From contig CACPON010000008.1 of assembly GCA_902635645.1 (NCBI GenBank), positions 1 to 46,439 of the forward strand: DNA of 46,439 bases, written 5' to 3'. The notes under the pieces are model-generated. The model did not search any database. It was not told the DNA's origin and saw nothing but the letters and a program-made list of their open reading frames with translations. The stretch comes from an uncultured SAR86 cluster bacterium (GTDB taxonomy: Bacteria > Pseudomonadota > Gammaproteobacteria > Magnimaribacterales > D2472). The position numbers and the translations under genes are program-made. Below are positions 21,038 to 33,900 of this stretch, one piece after another (positions within the stretch are counted from its first letter, which is position 1; each line of letters begins with the position of its first letter).

Positions 21038-22078
21038 TTATAGGTTTTTAATCCATTTATTGATAAGCTCAACTGCCTCTGTGTGTTCTAAAAATCTACC
21101 CGACTCAGGCATCATTATTCCAGGGTCAAGAGATTGCATTCTGTATAACAAAATAGATTCATCGGGCTTTCCTGGAACAATTGAGTACCTTAAATTATTA
21201 CTAGCTCTACCTGTAGCAACAGGTTTTTTATAGATTCCTAAATTTATTTTTTTACTTTCAAGATAGTCGAGAATAAGACCACTAGTATCTGCTGATCCTC
21301 CATCTATATGGCAATGAGCACAGTTGATATCTAAATAAGATCTTGCTCTATCATTTAAATCTTTTGATTCATCTTGCCAATCTACCATTGATTTTATATT
21401 GAGATTGTTTTCAACCCATCCCATTTGGTGCCATTTCACAAGTTGATTTTTTGAACCTTCAAAATAATTAAAGCTTTTATTTAAATTCCTAGCTTTTGGC
21501 CCAATAGGAGTTATTTTTTTATTTGAGGTATGGCATTCTTTGCACTGATTAATATTCGGAACCCTGTATCGAACATCTACTAAATTTCCATATTCATTGA
21601 TAAATTTAGTTGAAATAGTTTTTCCAGCAATACTTAAAAAAGCTTCATTTTGATCCTCGTTCCAAATATAACTAACGTTAACCCATTCATTATTTTTCTT
21701 TATCAATAGTCGAGTTTCAAGAAGTTGCTTAGAAATATTTGAGTTTTGATAATTATTTAGATATGCAAAAGTCTTTATTAATGCAGTTCCATTTGGAAAA
21801 TCGAATACTTTGTTGTGTCTATAGGCCGCTGTTTTATTTTCTGGAATATATATGAATCTTAATTTATCTGCATAATCTGAAAATAGGGGGCTAGTTAAGT
21901 CATAGGGTAGAACTCCATCAGATGGTATTTGATTATTCATATCTTGAAAAAAACCATATTCTGATAGTTTTTTCGGTGGTTTATCTTGATATATGAGATC
22001 CTCTTTTACGTATACAGAAGAGTCTAAATGACTAAAAAAGAGAAAGCATAACAAGAGTTTTATACTACTTTTAGTCAC
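21038..22078 (-). CDS. Diheme c-type cytochrome-like protein of the SO2930/TIGR03806 type
   Basis: Signal peptide; LPYDLTSPLFSDYADKLRFIYIPE; two CxxCH motifs (CKECH, CAHCH); ITPIGPKARNLN. Confidence 0.8.
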   Translation of the reverse strand: MTKSSIKLLLCFLFFSHLDSSVYVKEDLIYQDKPPKKLSEYGFFQDMNNQIPSDGVLPYDLTSPLFSDYADKLRFIYIPENKTAAYRHNKVFDFPNGTALIKTFAYLNNYQNSNISKQLLETRLLIKKNNEWVNVSYIWNEDQNEAFLSIAGKTISTKFINEYGNLVDVRYRVPNINQCKECHTSNKKITPIGPKARNLNKSFNYFEGSKNQLVKWHQMGWVENNLNIKSMVDWQDESKDLNDRARSYLDINCAHCHIDGGSADTSGLILDYLESKKINLGIYKKPVATGRASNNLRYSIVPGKPDESILLYRMQSLDPGIMMPESGRFLEHTEAVELINKWIKNL

Positions 22079-23297
22079 TGAATTTTACTTCCGGAAGAGG
22101 GGTAATTGTACCTCTGTAATTATCATAATTTCTCTCAACAGGATTAAAGATTGGCAGCATATATTTAATTGGATTAATAGTTAGAAATGTAGCAGAGCCA
22201 TTATCTCCAAGAATTAATTTTTCATTATCTGGTTGTCCAAAGATTATTTGTTTCATTGGCATTATTCCATCCCAAAAAATATCAGGCATATTTTTATCTG
22301 ATAACTCATACAGAATTTTTGCTAACTCTCCGGTCTCTAAATCTGGGTTATTTCCTGACTTTGTAAATCTATTATTGTGAATCTGGATTGCTCTAGGGTG
22401 AGGATAATAATTTTCATCTTCAGTTTCATATCCATAGGTGACTATCGCAATATTAACGGTATCATTTCCACCTATATCATTTTCAAATATCTCTACATGA
22501 GAGTTTGCTTGAATAATGATTCCAGTTCCTCTTGGCACTTCTCCAACTATATTTCCTTCAGGAGCAAAATTATCAGTATTATTATTAATAGATTTATTTC
22601 TAAAAACTCTTACATGATGGCCGCCTTGTTGGGGAATATCAGGAAGATCAAATACAAGAATCCCACCAGTATTATTTTCTGCATGGTTATCAAAAACATC
22701 AGCATAATATGAGTTTTCGATCTCAATACCAGCTACATTAAATTCTGCTCTACTATTTTTTACAATAATATTTTCAGATTGCCCAACATATATCCCAGCA
22801 TCAGAGGCTCCAATTGCTACACATGAATCTATTAATACATTTTTTGATTCTACGGGATATAACCCATAAGCCCCATTAAGCTGATCTGGTCCATTTGTCC
22901 ACTCGGTTCTTACTCTTATAAAGCTAATACCATGAACACCCTTAACCTTAATGGCATCTCCTTTTGCATCTTCAACTGCAAAGTCTTGGAGTGTAACTCC
23001 ATCAGATGTTACTGAAAGACCTTGAGCTCCTGACATTTGATCTTTAAAAGACAAAATAGTCTTGTTAATGCCATCTCCTTGAAGCGTTAAATTATCTATA
23101 TCAATTGACAGGCTATCTTCAAGTTTATAAAAGCCTTCAGATATGTGAACGATATCTCCAGGATTAGCTAGAATCAAAGCTTCTTGAATTTCAGTGTAAG
23201 GATCAGCTGACGGATAAATGGTTATAGTCTTGCTATAACTAAAAAAGCTTATAAAAATTAAAAAAGAAAAATTAAATAGCTTCAGGAATTTTATCAA
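22071..23297 (-). CDS. Secreted parallel right-handed beta-helix protein (TIGR03805-like)
   Basis: Signal peptide; repeated beta-helix coils (NVLIDSCVAIGASDAGIYVGQSENIIVKNSRAEFNVAGIEIENS); paired with the diheme protein. Confidence 0.8.
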   Translation of the reverse strand: MIKFLKLFNFSFLIFISFFSYSKTITIYPSADPYTEIQEALILANPGDIVHISEGFYKLEDSLSIDIDNLTLQGDGINKTILSFKDQMSGAQGLSVTSDGVTLQDFAVEDAKGDAIKVKGVHGISFIRVRTEWTNGPDQLNGAYGLYPVESKNVLIDSCVAIGASDAGIYVGQSENIIVKNSRAEFNVAGIEIENSYYADVFDNHAENNTGGILVFDLPDIPQQGGHHVRVFRNKSINNNTDNFAPEGNIVGEVPRGTGIIIQANSHVEIFENDIGGNDTVNIAIVTYGYETEDENYYPHPRAIQIHNNRFTKSGNNPDLETGELAKILYELSDKNMPDIFWDGIMPMKQIIFGQPDNEKLILGDNGSATFLTINPIKYMLPIFNPVERNYDNYRGTITPLPEVKFSD

Positions 23298-24378
23298 AGC
23301 TTTCTAATGGTTTTTTTAATTCACTCCAATCGCACTCAAAGTCATCGGGTGCATGCTCATATTCAAGCAAACCTAATGCTTCAAATTTTGGGCGAACTTT
23401 ATCAGTCAAAAGCCCAATTCTTGAAAGATTTGGTATGACTCTAGAAAATAAAAAGTTTCTGAACATATCAAAGGTTGCAGTATTTAACTGAAATTCTCTA
23501 GCTTCCTCAGCAGACATGCCTAGGAATTTTTGTTCTGATTTAGTATTGATAAGTCTTTCTCTTGAAATGACACAAGCTTCATAGGCAAACTCAGCTCTAT
23601 CTTCTATTTCTTCTGGAGAGAGAGTTTTAATATAGTCTTCAAGATAATTAATCCCAAAAGTTACATGTCTAGCTTCATCTCTTACAACATAATGCAGTAA
23701 TTGTTTTAATAGGGGGTCTTTGGTTATTGTTTTGAGCATTTGGAAAGCAGCCAGAGCTAAACCTTCAATAATGATTTGCATGCCAATAAATTTTAAATCC
23801 CAGCGTTCATCGGTCAGAATTTTATCTAAAAGAGTTTTTAAAGCTGGATTTATTGGATAATGAATACCTATTTTTTCTTGAAGGTATCTATTGAATACCT
23901 CAACATGTCTAGCTTCATCAAAAGTTTGTGATGCTGCATAAAGCTTTGCATTGTATGTAGGAGCACAAGAGGCTAGTTGGGATGCAACAAGAAGAGCACC
24001 TTGCTCACCATGAAGAAACTGACTCATCAATTCAGCTGTTGAATGCCTATCAAAGAGAATTTTTTCTTCCTCGGTAAGATTTTCATAGGCTTCAAGTGTT
24101 TCGTGGGGGAGTTGCTCATCAGGTTCAACAAGCTTTTCATCAGCGGGATGGGTATAGTCCCATTGTAGGTCTATTGAACCATTCCAATTTAGCTCTTTTC
24201 CAAGTTCATAAAGTTTCTTTATTCTATTATCTGCTATTGTATAGTCCCAGTTATAAGAACCTGTTAATGGCGTGTTAAATATCTCAACCACATCTTCAAC
24301 CTGAAGAGGTGTTAAGTTAACTTCATCATCAAAATATAATAGATCTTCTGGTGGACCTGCTTGTTTATTAATTTTCAT
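23272..24378 (-). CDS. Di-iron ferritin-like (R2-like) protein, probable oxygenase/oxidase
   Basis: Two metal-ligand motifs: HGEQGALL...DEARHVEVFNRYL and IIEGLALAAF...RDEARHVTFGINYL. Track start 24390 is TTG; ATG at 24378 follows a GGGAG SD. Confidence 0.75.
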   Translation of the reverse strand: MKINKQAGPPEDLLYFDDEVNLTPLQVEDVVEIFNTPLTGSYNWDYTIADNRIKKLYELGKELNWNGSIDLQWDYTHPADEKLVEPDEQLPHETLEAYENLTEEEKILFDRHSTAELMSQFLHGEQGALLVASQLASCAPTYNAKLYAASQTFDEARHVEVFNRYLQEKIGIHYPINPALKTLLDKILTDERWDLKFIGMQIIIEGLALAAFQMLKTITKDPLLKQLLHYVVRDEARHVTFGINYLEDYIKTLSPEEIEDRAEFAYEACVISRERLINTKSEQKFLGMSAEEAREFQLNTATFDMFRNFLFSRVIPNLSRIGLLTDKVRPKFEALGLLEYEHAPDDFECDWSELKKPLESFDKIPEAI

Positions 24379-24391
24379 TTTTACTCCCAAC

Positions 24392-24414
24392 TAATGTTTA
24401 CAGTGTAAACATTA
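24392..24414. promoter_or_regulatory. 23-bp perfect palindrome, candidate repressor operator
   Basis: TAATGTTTACA-G-TGTAAACATTA, 11-bp arms; directly upstream of the SD/ATG of the ferritin-like gene. Confidence 0.6.
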
Positions 24415-24433
24415 ATTAATTGTAATATAGAAA

Positions 24434-26194
24434 CTAATTCTTGAAAAGTTTTGTTAACTGTTCGAGGAGCACTTCACCGAGTTCTTCGGCTCTGTTTATA
24501 GTTATGGCATTTTTATAGTATTTAGTAACGTCATGACCAATTCCAATTGCTTGTAATTCAACTGAACTATCATTTTCTATTTCAAATATGATTTTTTTAA
24601 GATGATTGTCTAAATACTCTTCATTGTTCGCAGATAAAGTGCTGTCATCAACGGGAGCTCCATCTGATATGACAATAAGTATCTTTCTATCTTCATTTCT
24701 TCTAATCAGTCTGTCATGAGACCAAACTAAAGCTTCACCATCAATATTTTCTTTTAATAAACCCTCTCTTAGCATTGCACCAAAATGTTTTCTTGATCTT
24801 CTCCAGCTATTATCAGCACTTTTATATACTATATGCCGAATGTCATTTAATCGGCCTGGATTCATTTGGCTACCTTGCTTCATCCACTGTTGTTTTGAAT
24901 CTCCGCCTTTCCAGTTTTTAGTAGTAAAACCTAAAATTTCTGTTTTAATTTGACATCGCTCTAAAGTGCTGCCAATTATATCTGTACAAATTGCAGCGAG
25001 ACTGATTGATCTTCCCCTCATTGAACCTGAATTATCTATAAGAAGGGTAACAATAGTATCCTTAAAATTATTTTCTGTTTCTTGTTTAAAGCTAAGAGGA
25101 TAACCAGGTTTAGCAACTACTCTATGAAGTCTGGCAGTATCAAGCATCCCTTCTTCAAGATTATAATTCCAGCTAGTATTTTGTTGAGCTAACAATAGTC
25201 TTTGTAATCTATTTGCTAATTTTCCTATAGTAGTTTGATGAGGCTTTATTAAATTATCTAATTGTGTCCTTAATCTGATAGCTTCATCAGGAGTTATAAG
25301 GTCTTTTGCATCAATAATTTCGTCATACTCTTTTGTAAAGATAGAATAATTATTATTGGCCAATGTATAGTCATTATTTGGATATGCTAATACATCAATC
25401 TCTTCATCAATTGCAGTACCGTCTGCCATTTCTGGAGTTTGCTCAATATTTTCAAAATCTATATTTAAATCATCCAGTGATGCTTCAGCATCACCTGATT
25501 CACTGTCACTAGTATTCTCAATTTCATCTTCAATATCATCTGTACTACCTGGAGAGTCAAAAGGTTCTTCTTCATCTTCAATATTGTCATCTTTGATTGA
25601 TTTAAGGAGTCTGATTGTTTTCAAAAAATCTAAGGAAGCTTTTTGAAATTTATCTTGATCATCTATGGAAGAAATTAAGCTATTTTTAATATCATCTAAT
25701 GCGTTGTTAGCTGCATATGTTTCATTAAATTCTTTTAAAAGCTGCTTTAATGATGTAGACAAATTAATACCACTTGCATCCTTAAGCCAAAGATTTGTGC
25801 ACAAAGCTAGATAATGTGGTGATTTTTTATCATCTACATTTATTGATTTGAGATACTCGGTAATGTTTGTTTTCGAACCTTTGTAATAATTAGACCCCAA
25901 AATTTCAACACGTGACATTTCCAGTTCGTTGAAAACAACTCTTGCAGGAACACTGAGTTCTACTTCGGGTTTAATTTTATGGAATAAATACCAAAAAGCC
26001 TGAAAGTCTGCCTCTCCTCTCCATGATGGTAAATCTTTTGAAGAGCGAGGAGCTGATGTTAATGTTGCTAGATTTTGAGCTGGAGGTCTTTGAGGAATAC
26101 CATTTTTAGACGTAATAGTCTTTATTTTTGAAATCGATTTTACAGATGATAATGCAGCTTCATGAAGTTTATCTCTGTGTTTAACCCAGCTCAT
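24434..26194 (-). CDS. cobT: CobT-like protein (VWA domain, cobaltochelatase subunit family)
   Basis: Acidic central linker; [23 protein letters not shown] (MIDAS DxSxS); directly downstream of cobS. Confidence 0.88.
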   Translation of the reverse strand: MSWVKHRDKLHEAALSSVKSISKIKTITSKNGIPQRPPAQNLATLTSAPRSSKDLPSWRGEADFQAFWYLFHKIKPEVELSVPARVVFNELEMSRVEILGSNYYKGSKTNITEYLKSINVDDKKSPHYLALCTNLWLKDASGINLSTSLKQLLKEFNETYAANNALDDIKNSLISSIDDQDKFQKASLDFLKTIRLLKSIKDDNIEDEEEPFDSPGSTDDIEDEIENTSDSESGDAEASLDDLNIDFENIEQTPEMADGTAIDEEIDVLAYPNNDYTLANNNYSIFTKEYDEIIDAKDLITPDEAIRLRTQLDNLIKPHQTTIGKLANRLQRLLLAQQNTSWNYNLEEGMLDTARLHRVVAKPGYPLSFKQETENNFKDTIVTLLIDNSGSMRGRSISLAAICTDIIGSTLERCQIKTEILGFTTKNWKGGDSKQQWMKQGSQMNPGRLNDIRHIVYKSADNSWRRSRKHFGAMLREGLLKENIDGEALVWSHDRLIRRNEDRKILIVISDGAPVDDSTLSANNEEYLDNHLKKIIFEIENDSSVELQAIGIGHDVTKYYKNAITINRAEELGEVLLEQLTKLFKN

Positions 26195-26200
26195 AAAGTT

Positions 26201-27172
26201 TTATGAGGTCTCATTAAGATCAATATCGAAACATCTCTGAAAATATTCATTAATAATTGGCTTTTCCAAATCGTCACATTTATTCAAGAATGTTAATTTA
26301 AAGGAATCACCGATATCTTTAAAAATTTTAAAGTTCTGAGCCCATGATATGACTGTTCTAGGCGACATAAGAATGGATATATCTCCATTGGCAAAGCCAT
26401 TTCTTGTCAAATTGGCAAGCTTAATCATATTTTTAACAATTTCTTGATTTTTAGTTGTTTTTAATTCTCCAACCTTGGATAAAACTACTTTTAGTTCTTG
26501 ATTAACATCAAGATAATTTAAGGTAGATAAAATATGCCATCTATCCATTTGGCCCTGATTAATTTGCTGAGTTCCATGATACAAACCAGTTACATCACCA
26601 AGACCTACCGTGTTTGTTGTAGCAAATAATCTAAAAGATGGGTGTGGTTCGATAACTTTATTTTGATCAAGTAGAGTTAATTTGCCCTCTACTTCAAGAA
26701 TTCTTTGTATAACGAACATAACATCTGGTCTTCCAGCATCATATTCATCAAAGACAAGTGCTACAGGGTTTTGTATAGACCATGGAAGCAATCCTTCTTG
26801 AAATTCAGTTATTTGTTTTCCATCTTTAAGTTTAATAGCATCTTTTCCAAGCAAATCTATTCTGCTTATGTGACTATCCAAATTAATTCTTACACATGGC
26901 CAATTTAAGCGAGCTGCAATTTGCTCTATATGAGTGGATTTACCCGTTCCGTGAAAACCTTGAACCATAACTCGTCTGTTATGATTAAATCCTGCAAGTA
27001 TTGATAATGTTGTTTCCTTATCGAAGATATATCCCTCATCAATTTCTGGGACCCATTCTGTTTTTTCTTTGAAGCCTTTAACAGACATTTTTGAATCTAT
27101 TTTAAAGATATCAGAAACTTCTAATTTTTCGTTAGGTTTGGTAGGTAATTCAATACTTTTATTAATGGTCAT
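26201..27172 (-). CDS. cobS: CobS-like AAA+ ATPase (MoxR/cobaltochelatase subunit family)
   Basis: GFHGTGKSTHIEQIAARLNWP (Walker A), VALVFDEYDAGRPDVMFVIQRILE (Walker B), FRLFATTNTVGLGD (sensor 1). Confidence 0.9.
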   Translation of the reverse strand: MTINKSIELPTKPNEKLEVSDIFKIDSKMSVKGFKEKTEWVPEIDEGYIFDKETTLSILAGFNHNRRVMVQGFHGTGKSTHIEQIAARLNWPCVRINLDSHISRIDLLGKDAIKLKDGKQITEFQEGLLPWSIQNPVALVFDEYDAGRPDVMFVIQRILEVEGKLTLLDQNKVIEPHPSFRLFATTNTVGLGDVTGLYHGTQQINQGQMDRWHILSTLNYLDVNQELKVVLSKVGELKTTKNQEIVKNMIKLANLTRNGFANGDISILMSPRTVISWAQNFKIFKDIGDSFKLTFLNKCDDLEKPIINEYFQRCFDIDLNETS

Positions 27173-27307
27173 TATTCATACTTTAGTAAATTAGGTTGAC
27201 ATCATACTTTTTGGTATATGAAAGTTCTAGTTTTTTTACAAACCATGTAAGATGAGTATCTATAATTAAAACACTAATCGAAATAATTTTATACCTGGAA
27301 AAGCATA

Positions 27308-28192
27308 ATGACTGAAAGACGAAACCTTCTTGAAAAATCTCTTAATCTCTTTAGTTTAAACAGAGTTGATAGGGATATTTATAGTTGGACCGGTAAAAAT
27401 GTAGGATGGAAAAGGGTCTTTGGAGGTCAAGTAATGGCCCAAACTTTGATAGCTGCATATAAAACGATTGATGTTGAACATTATGCCCATTCTTTTCATT
27501 CTTATTTCTTAAGACCGGGTGATATGGATAAGCCGATAATTTTTACTGTCGATAGAATTAGAAATGGTAAAAGTTTTACAACAAGAAATGTTAAAGCTTT
27601 GCAAGATGGAGAGGCTATATTTAGTTGCTCCATCTCGTTTCAAAAAGATGAAGACAGTTTAGAGCATGAAATTTCAATTCCAGATGTTCCTGCTCCTGAG
27701 GATCTTAAAGATGAGATAGAGATTAGAGAAATATTACTTAAAAAGCTCAATATTGATAGCAAAGATATGCCTATGTTTTTGAGGCAAAGAGAAATTGAAA
27801 TGAGGCCAGTTGAGATTCAAGACTACTTTGAGCCTAAAAGAATGCCACCATATAAAAATACATGGATAAAACCTAACGGGGTTATCCCAGACGACCAAGT
27901 TATTCAACAAGCATTTCTTCTATATATATCTGATATGGGTTTATTGGCTGCAGCTAATAACTCTGTAGGTGTGAATTTCCTAACTAAAAATCTGCAAAAT
28001 GCTAGCCTTGATCATGCAATTTGGTTTCATAAAAAACTTGATTTAAACGATTGGTTTTTGTACTCAATAGATAGTCCTATAACTAAAAATGCTAGAGGGT
28101 TTTCAAGGGGTTCTATATTTTCTAAGTCAGGTGAGCTTATTGCCTCTTGTGCCCAAGAAGGCTTAATTAGACTTTGGCCTGAAAAAAAGTAA
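27308..28192 (+). CDS. tesB: Acyl-CoA thioesterase II
   Basis: RVFGGQVMAQTLIAAYKT, HSFHSYFLRPGD, LDHAIWFH..DWFLYSIDSP. Confidence 0.93.
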   Translation: MTERRNLLEKSLNLFSLNRVDRDIYSWTGKNVGWKRVFGGQVMAQTLIAAYKTIDVEHYAHSFHSYFLRPGDMDKPIIFTVDRIRNGKSFTTRNVKALQDGEAIFSCSISFQKDEDSLEHEISIPDVPAPEDLKDEIEIREILLKKLNIDSKDMPMFLRQREIEMRPVEIQDYFEPKRMPPYKNTWIKPNGVIPDDQVIQQAFLLYISDMGLLAAANNSVGVNFLTKNLQNASLDHAIWFHKKLDLNDWFLYSIDSPITKNARGFSRGSIFSKSGELIASCAQEGLIRLWPEKK

Positions 28193-28196
28193 ATTT

Positions 28197-30937
<2,741 letters not shown>

Positions 30938-30991
30938 TTATAATTAAATGAAATATCTTTGTGATATAATTTACTAAACACACTCAAAAAT

Positions 30992-33900
30992 ATGCCCGGA
31001 TTAATTAAAAAAGAAGAATTTAAAGATAACTGTGGATTTGGCTTAATTGCAAATATTAACGGGGTAAAATCACATAAAGTTATTATTAATTCTATTGATG
31101 CTTTGATAAGCATGACACATAGAGGCGGGGTAGGCTCTGATGGTAAGACAGGTGATGGGTGTGGCCTTCTTTTTGACATTGATCATAAATTTTTTGCAGA
31201 CACTGTTCTAAAAGAACAAAACATAGAAATTGGTGAACATTTTGCAATTGGCCAAATTTTTTACAATCAAGATATTGCAAAACTATTACCTAAAATAAAA
31301 AAAATCCTTAAGTCTGAAAACCTAGCTCTTGCTGCTTATCGGAGGGTTCCAGTTGATGAAACAATCTTAGGAGAAATTGCTTATAGTTGTTTGCCTGAGA
31401 TATTTCAATTATTTATCAAACCAACTGAAAAAGATTTTAATCAAGAAGTTTTTGAAACCGGTTTAATCCAGGCTAGAAAGTATATTGAAGAAATATATAT
31501 GGATGACGAAAAATTATATGTTTGCAGCATGTCATCAAAAACATTAGTTTATAAAGGTTTAATGTTACCTAATGCTATTAAAGAATTTTATTTAGATCTC
31601 AACCAGGAAAACTTTCGTGCTTCAACATGTGTTTTTCACCAAAGATTTTCTACTAATACAAGTCCAAGATGGCATCTAGCTCAACCATTTAGATTATTAG
31701 CACATAATGGCGAAATAAATGCTATTCGAGGAAATAGAAATTGGGTAAAAGCCAGATCTTCAAAATTTAAAACACCTCTCATACCAAAAATTCAGAAATT
31801 TAAACAGCTTGTTAATGAGACTGGTTCTGATTCTTCCTCACTAGACAACATGATTGAGCTTTTAGTAAAAGGCGGAGTTGATATTTTTAGAGCAATCAGA
31901 ATGGTGCTTCCTCCTGCATGGCAAAATATTCAAACTTTGGATCCAGATGTAAGAGGGTTTCATGAATATAACTCTATGCATATGGAGCCATGGGATGGGC
32001 CAGCAGGTATTGTTATGGCAGATGGAAAATGGGCATTATGTGTTCTTGATAGAAATGGACTGAGACCTGCAAGATTCCAATTAGATAAAGACAATATAAT
32101 TACAATTGCATCTGAAACGGGTGTAAATCCTGTCAACGAATCTAATATTGTCCAAAAAGGTAGAGTTGCACCTGGGGGAATGCTTGCCATAGATACCTCT
32201 AAGGGGAGAATTTATGACGAATCTGCCATTGATGATGAGTTAAAACAAAAATATCCGTATAGAAAGTGGCTTAAGGAGAATGCAATCTATATTGAATCTA
32301 GACTAGATTCGTACGAAGGTCCTGGCCTGAAAAAATTTGAAGCATCTAAGTTTCTTCAATCTTCAAAGCTATTTTTATTGTTTAAAGAAGAACGAACATC
32401 AGTTATCAAGCCCTTAGCTGTTGATTCTCAAGAGGGCACTGGTTCTATGGGTGACGATACTGCTCTTGCAGTAATGAGCAAAATGCATAGACAGCTTTAT
32501 GATTTTTTTAGACAGCAGTTTGCCCAAGTTACAAATCCTCCAATTGATTCTTTAAGAGAAGCAGCAGTAATGACCTTAGAGACATGTTATGGACCCGAGC
32601 TAAACATATACGAAGAGACACCAGAGCATGCAAAAAGATTGGTTACAACATCACCAGTATTGTCTTATAGAAAACTTAACTCAATTACAAACAACCCCTA
32701 TTTCAAGTCAGCTGAAATTAATTTAGTCTTTGCTGAAAGCACAAATCTTAAATCTGCAATTAAAAAACTCCAGAAGGATGTTGAAAAGGCTGTTAAATCT
32801 GGATCTTCAATAATTCATTTAATTGAAGATTTACCAGAAGAAGGTTTCTTACCAATAAATGCTTTATTGGCCGTTGGTGCAGCTCATCAACACTTAGTTA
32901 AGCTTGGATTAAGATCTGATGCAAACATTATAGTTACAACCTCCTCTGCAAGAGATACTCATCAAATAGCATGTTTAATTGGTTTTGGAGCAACAGCTGT
33001 ATATCCAACTTTGGCATATCAAACCATACTTGATCTTACATATAAAAATGAACTAAAAGGTGATGCTCATGAAAATTGCTCTCGTTATCGCAAGGGAGTA
33101 AATAAAGGACTATTAAAAATTATTTCAAAAATGGGCATATCAACCATATCAAGTTATAGAGGATCTCAACTCTTTGAAATAGTTGGCTTAGACGAAGATG
33201 TTGTGAATTTATGTTTTACAAATACAGAGAGTAGAGTAAAGGGCAAGACGCTAAAAAACTTAGATCATGAACTTAGATCTTTAAATGAATATGCAAGATC
33301 TAACTTAGCTGATATAAATGTTGGAGGGCTTTTAAAATATATTCATGGTGGGGAATACCATACTTATAATCCTGAAATAGTTAAAAAACTTCAAGAGGCT
33401 GTTGCATCAAGCTCATATAAAACTTATCAGGAATATGCAGATTTAGTTGATAAAAGACCTCCTGCAATGCTTAGAGATCTTTTAGAAATTAATACCCAAA
33501 AATCAAAAATTGATATAAAGAAAGTCGAATCTGAAAAGAAAATCCTAAATAGATTTGATTCCGCTGGTATGAGTTTGGGTGCATTATCACCCAAAGCACA
33601 TGAAACACTCGCTGAAGCAATGAATTCTTTAGGTGGTCGCTCAAACTCAGGTGAAGGAGGCGAGGCTGTAGAAAGATATGGAACACCAAAGATGTCAAAA
33701 ATCAAACAAATTGCATCAGGAAGATTTGGTGTTACCCCTCATTATTTAGTCAACGCAGAAGTTCTTCAAATAAAAATTGCACAAGGTGCTAAACCAGGTG
33801 AGGGTGGCCAACTTCCAGGAGGTAAAGTTAATAAGCTGATCGCTAAACTAAGATATTCCACCCCTGGCGTCACTCTTATTTCACCACCGCCTCATCATGA

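Noticed and set aside
30992-31280. Minus-strand ORFs 30895-31179 and 31092-31280 over the gltB start
   Set aside because: Overlap the gltB N-terminus with its catalytic Cys; considered antisense noise.
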